64,000 nt of DNA from contig NZ_QMHO01000011.1 in NCBI RefSeq assembly GCF_003313505.1, forward strand, positions 1 to 64,000, in the 5' to 3' direction. Within the stretch, counting starts at the first letter, position 1, and the number at the start of each line of letters is the position of its first letter. Origin of the DNA: Pedobacter nanyangensis (GTDB taxonomy: Bacteria > Bacteroidota > Bacteroidia > Sphingobacteriales > Sphingobacteriaceae). Shown in pieces: positions 61,651 through 64,000 of this stretch. The position numbers were made by a program, and so were the translations under genes. A model generated the notes under the pieces. It saw only the letters and a list, made by a program, of their open reading frames with translations, was not told the origin of the DNA and did not search any database.

Positions 61651-61681
61651 AAAGGGAATGTAACTCAGCTACATTCCCTTT
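61651..61681 (+). terminator. Terminator after frr
   Basis: A perfect 12-bp stem of AAAGGGAATGTA (61651-61662) and TACATTCCCTTT (61670-61681) is followed by TTTT. The -7 box TATTTTTG of the ABC gene starts four bases later (61685-61692). Confidence 0.87.
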
Positions 61682-61713
61682 TTTTATTTTTGCATCCCAA
61701 TCACAAAACAAAA

Positions 61714-63453
61714 ATGAATTTATTACTCGATTACCTCAAAGCATATAAGTGGGTGGTAGTACTTGCACTATTTTTAGCTGCGGTAAACATTGGCTTCTCT
61801 CTTATGGACCCATATTTTACTGGCCAAATTGTAGACCGATTCATCGAAAAAAAAGATATTCTTGGGCGCTCTGAATATATATGGGGTGTATTAGGATTGG
61901 TTGGCCTTGCTATAGGCGCCGCAATGGTTTCCAGGATTGCGAAGAATTTCCAAGACTATTTCACCAATATTATTGTACAAAAAGTAGGTGCCAAAATGTA
62001 TGCCGATGGTTTAAAGCATTCCCTGGAACTCCCCTACCAGGTTTTTGAAGATCAACGCAGCGGCGAAACTTTGGGCGTTTTGCAGAAAGTAAGGATAGAT
62101 TGCGAGAAATTTATCACTTCTTTTATCAGCATTCTTTTCGTGAGTTTGATCGGAATGGTTTTCGTGATCGTTTACTCCCTAACAGTAAGCTACAAGGTAA
62201 CGTTAATTTATGCCGCATCTATTCCGGTTATCGCATTTATCAGTTGGTTCCTGAGCAGAAAAATCAAGACCATACAACGCTCTATTGTAGCAGAAACTAC
62301 AGCTTTGGCAGGCTCAACCACCGAATCCCTTCGCAATATTGAACTGGTAAAAAGCTTGGGCTTGGCCAACCAAGAGATTGAAAGGTTGAACAAAACCACC
62401 TACAAGATTTTGGGTTTAGAGCTCAAGAAAGTAAAGTTTGTACGGGGCATGAGCTTTGTGCAGGGTACCACGGTGAATTTGGTGCGCAGTATCATGATTG
62501 TGGTATTATTGATCTTGATTTTTGAGAACACCATTTCCCCTGGACAATATTTCTCGTTCCTGTTTTACTCTTTCTTTTTGTTTGGGCCATTACAGGAGCT
62601 CGGAAACGTCATTTTAGCCTGGAGGGAAGCCGAAGTATCGTTGGGCAGGTTTAAAGCAATCCTGAGCACTCCCATTGATCAAAAACCAGACAATCCGAAA
62701 CCTTTGCATAAAATTGAACAGCTTACGTTCGATGGTATCAGCTTTAAGCATCTTACAGGCAAGACCAATGCCTTAAACCATATTAACTTCAGTGTAAATA
62801 AAGGAGAAACTATCGCCTTTGTCGGTCCATCAGGCTCTGGCAAAACAACGTTGGTGAAATTATTGGTTGGCCTTTATCAGCCTGTAGAAGGCAATGTGTT
62901 CTACAATAATATCTCCGGCAGGGAAATCAATCTTGATCAATTGAGAGAAAAAATTGGCTTCGTTACTCAAGATACCCAATTGTTTTCCGGAACGATTAGA
63001 GAAAACCTACAGTTTGTGAAACCCAATGCCAGCGATGAGGAATGCCTAAAGGTACTTCGTCAAGCGGCTTGCCATACTTTATTGGCCAGAGCCGACAAAG
63101 GTTTAGACAGCGTTATTGGCGAAGGAGGGGTTAAAGTTTCGGGTGGAGAAAAACAACGATTATCCATTGCTAGAGCTTTATTGCGTAACCCGGATATTTT
63201 GGTGTTCGATGAGGCTACTTCTTCTCTGGATTCTATTACCGAAGAGGAGATTACCGCAACGATTAAAGATGTATCTAAATTGAGTGAACAGATTACCATT
63301 TTAATTGCTCACCGTTTGTCTACCATTCGCCATGCCGATAGGATTTATGTTTTGGAGAAAGGCCAAATTACCGAGCAAGGCAAACACGAAGACTTATTGG
63401 AAGAAAAAGGACTGTACTACGCCATGTGGAGACAGCAAGTTGGAGAGAGGTAA
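61714..63453 (+). CDS. ABC transporter, fused permease and ATPase (exporter type)
   Basis: 579 aa from ATG at 61714. Six membrane helices (about 12-310) are followed by the ATPase with Walker A GPSGSGKTTL, Q-loop TQDTQLF, the signature VSGGEKQRLSIARAL, Walker B ILVFDEATSSLD and the H-loop IAHRLST. It is a half-transporter of the MsbA/LmrA group and should dimerise. The substrate cannot be inferred. The TTG at 61690 lies inside the -7 element and was rejected. Confidence 0.92.
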   Translation: MNLLLDYLKAYKWVVVLALFLAAVNIGFSLMDPYFTGQIVDRFIEKKDILGRSEYIWGVLGLVGLAIGAAMVSRIAKNFQDYFTNIIVQKVGAKMYADGLKHSLELPYQVFEDQRSGETLGVLQKVRIDCEKFITSFISILFVSLIGMVFVIVYSLTVSYKVTLIYAASIPVIAFISWFLSRKIKTIQRSIVAETTALAGSTTESLRNIELVKSLGLANQEIERLNKTTYKILGLELKKVKFVRGMSFVQGTTVNLVRSIMIVVLLILIFENTISPGQYFSFLFYSFFLFGPLQELGNVILAWREAEVSLGRFKAILSTPIDQKPDNPKPLHKIEQLTFDGISFKHLTGKTNALNHINFSVNKGETIAFVGPSGSGKTTLVKLLVGLYQPVEGNVFYNNISGREINLDQLREKIGFVTQDTQLFSGTIRENLQFVKPNASDEECLKVLRQAACHTLLARADKGLDSVIGEGGVKVSGGEKQRLSIARALLRNPDILVFDEATSSLDSITEEEITATIKDVSKLSEQITILIAHRLSTIRHADRIYVLEKGQITEQGKHEDLLEEKGLYYAMWRQQVGER

Positions 63454-63460
63454 TGAACGA

Positions 63461-63552
63461 TTTGTCATGCTGGGCAAAGCGAAGAATCAATTCCTATTTT
63501 AGCAGCAGATTCCTCCCCGATGTATCGGGGCAGGCAGTTCCTCGGAATGACA
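63461..63552. repeat. REP-like element with CCCCGA/TCGGGG hairpin
   Basis: The element begins GTCATGCTGGG and ends TCGGAATGAC, with the hairpin CCCCGA (63515-63520)/TCGGGG (63525-63530) inside. Similar sequences are dispersed in Bacteroidota genomes. The left edge is close to the stop of the ABC gene. Confidence 0.6.
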
Positions 63553-63579
63553 AGCTGCAATTCGAATTGACGGATAACA

Positions 63580-63617
63580 AACAATGAAGGCCACGAATAT
63601 TCGCGGCCTTCATTGTT
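63580..63617. terminator. Shared terminator of the ABC gene and rfbA
   Basis: AACAATGAAGGCC (63580-63592) and GGCCTTCATTGTT (63605-63617) form a 13-bp stem between convergent genes; the last base touches the rfbA stop codon. Confidence 0.8.
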
Positions 63618-64000
63618 TACTTTACAATCTTTAAGAGGTATTCGCCGTAACCACTTTTCACCAAGGGTTTAGCAATTTCTTTTAATTGATCTGCGGTGAT
63701 AAATCCCATACGATAGGCAATTTCTTCAATACATCCAATCTTTAGGCCCTGTCTTTCTTCGATAATCTGCACAAATTGTCCCGCTTGCATCAACGACGCA
63801 AAGGTTCCGGTATCTAGCCAGGCTGTACCACGGCTCAATACGCCTACCTTCAGTTTTCCTCTTTCTAAATAAACCTTGTTAACGTCGGTTATTTCATATT
63901 CCCCACGGGCAGAAGGTTGGATATTTTTGGCAATCTCGATGACCTCGTTATCGTAGAAATATAAACCTGGCACCGCATAATCTGACTTAGGCTGTGCAGG
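63617..64000 (-). CDS. rfbA: Glucose-1-phosphate thymidylyltransferase, C-terminal part (runs off window)
   Basis: The 127 residues present start mid-protein and continue past base 64000; the ATG-like GTG at 63973 is internal, because the same frame stays open to the edge (PAQPKSDYAVPGLYFYDN). The segment matches the C-terminal half of RmlA/RfbA: GLYFYDNEV, ARGEYEITDVNKVYLERGKL, WLDTGTFASLMQAGQF and IGCIEEIAYRMGFI. RfbA makes dTDP-glucose for deoxysugar synthesis. About 160 residues with the nucleotide site lie outside the window. Confidence 0.94.
   Translation of the reverse strand, partial: PAQPKSDYAVPGLYFYDNEVIEIAKNIQPSARGEYEITDVNKVYLERGKLKVGVLSRGTAWLDTGTFASLMQAGQFVQIIEERQGLKIGCIEEIAYRMGFITADQLKEIAKPLVKSGYGEYLLKIVK

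Noticed and set aside
1..64000. Search by eye for tRNA, rRNA, riboswitch or CRISPR sequences
   Set aside because: No cloverleaf, rRNA segment, known riboswitch core or spaced repeat array was recognised; a covariance-model scan would be needed to be certain.

Overview
The window looks like chromosome of a Bacteroidota bacterium, most likely a Sphingobacteriaceae member close to Pedobacter (inferred from gene content and sequence style; not tested by search). Supporting signs are TAnnTTTG-type -7 promoter elements, a T9SS sorting domain on a kelch protein, 7TMR-DISM sensors, MG2/TonB-plug proteins, GH30 enzymes, DUF2752/TM2 and DUF4407 genes, and REP-like intergenic hairpins.

Layout. (1) Bases 1-9,578 are the recombinase end of a genomic island inserted into comM (yifB). 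It carries a RES-domain protein with an unknown 171-aa partner, a large Eco57I-like adenine methylase with a PD-(D/E)xK nuclease, a SIR2-like protein, a treble-clef-like small protein, a PUR/RadC-N fusion and a large serine recombinase. The recombinase's last codons lie in antisense comM sequence. The other island end is off the left edge, and only the first 350 or so codons of comM remain at the right junction. (2) 10.7-19.7 kb is core: pfkA, dsbD with two separate nDsbD-like proteins, birA, rsfS, ftsH, a LUD-domain gene and a KAS III. (3) 19.8-24.6 kb holds a TPR protein and a small decaying secreted-peptide locus: truncated HlyD-type exporter, double-glycine-leader precursors, CPBP membrane proteins and tiny membrane peptides, several frameshifted, with a cassette present twice. 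(4) 24.7-32.8 kb: zinc-ribbon and Nif3 pair, a 7TMR-DISM sensor fused to an IS1595-transposase-like zinc ribbon, two GH30 glycosidases, TM2 and DUF2752 membrane proteins. (5) 33-45.4 kb: mfd, a 12-unit kelch T9SS protein, a sensor kinase and response regulator pair, SGNH hydrolase, lipB, a phosphopantetheinyl transferase and dcd. (6) 45.6-56 kb: two tandem MG2/TonB-plug paralogues with a near-identical 107-bp 3' end, an ECI1-like isomerase with a DECR1-like reductase, rhodanese, DUF4407, DUF1579 and ORF6N genes. (7) 56.3-64 kb: rplM-rpsI-rpsB-tsf, nagA, pyrH-frr, an ABC exporter and the 3' part of rfbA.

How genes work together. The island reads as a mobile defence cargo. dsbD and its two partners probably form a split periplasmic reductant pathway. 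The ECI-like and DECR-like pair would handle double bonds in beta-oxidation. rplM to tsf plus pyrH-frr supply translation and nucleotide metabolism. No tRNA, rRNA or CRISPR array was recognised. All domain calls are by eye from the translated sequence; none was confirmed by a database search.
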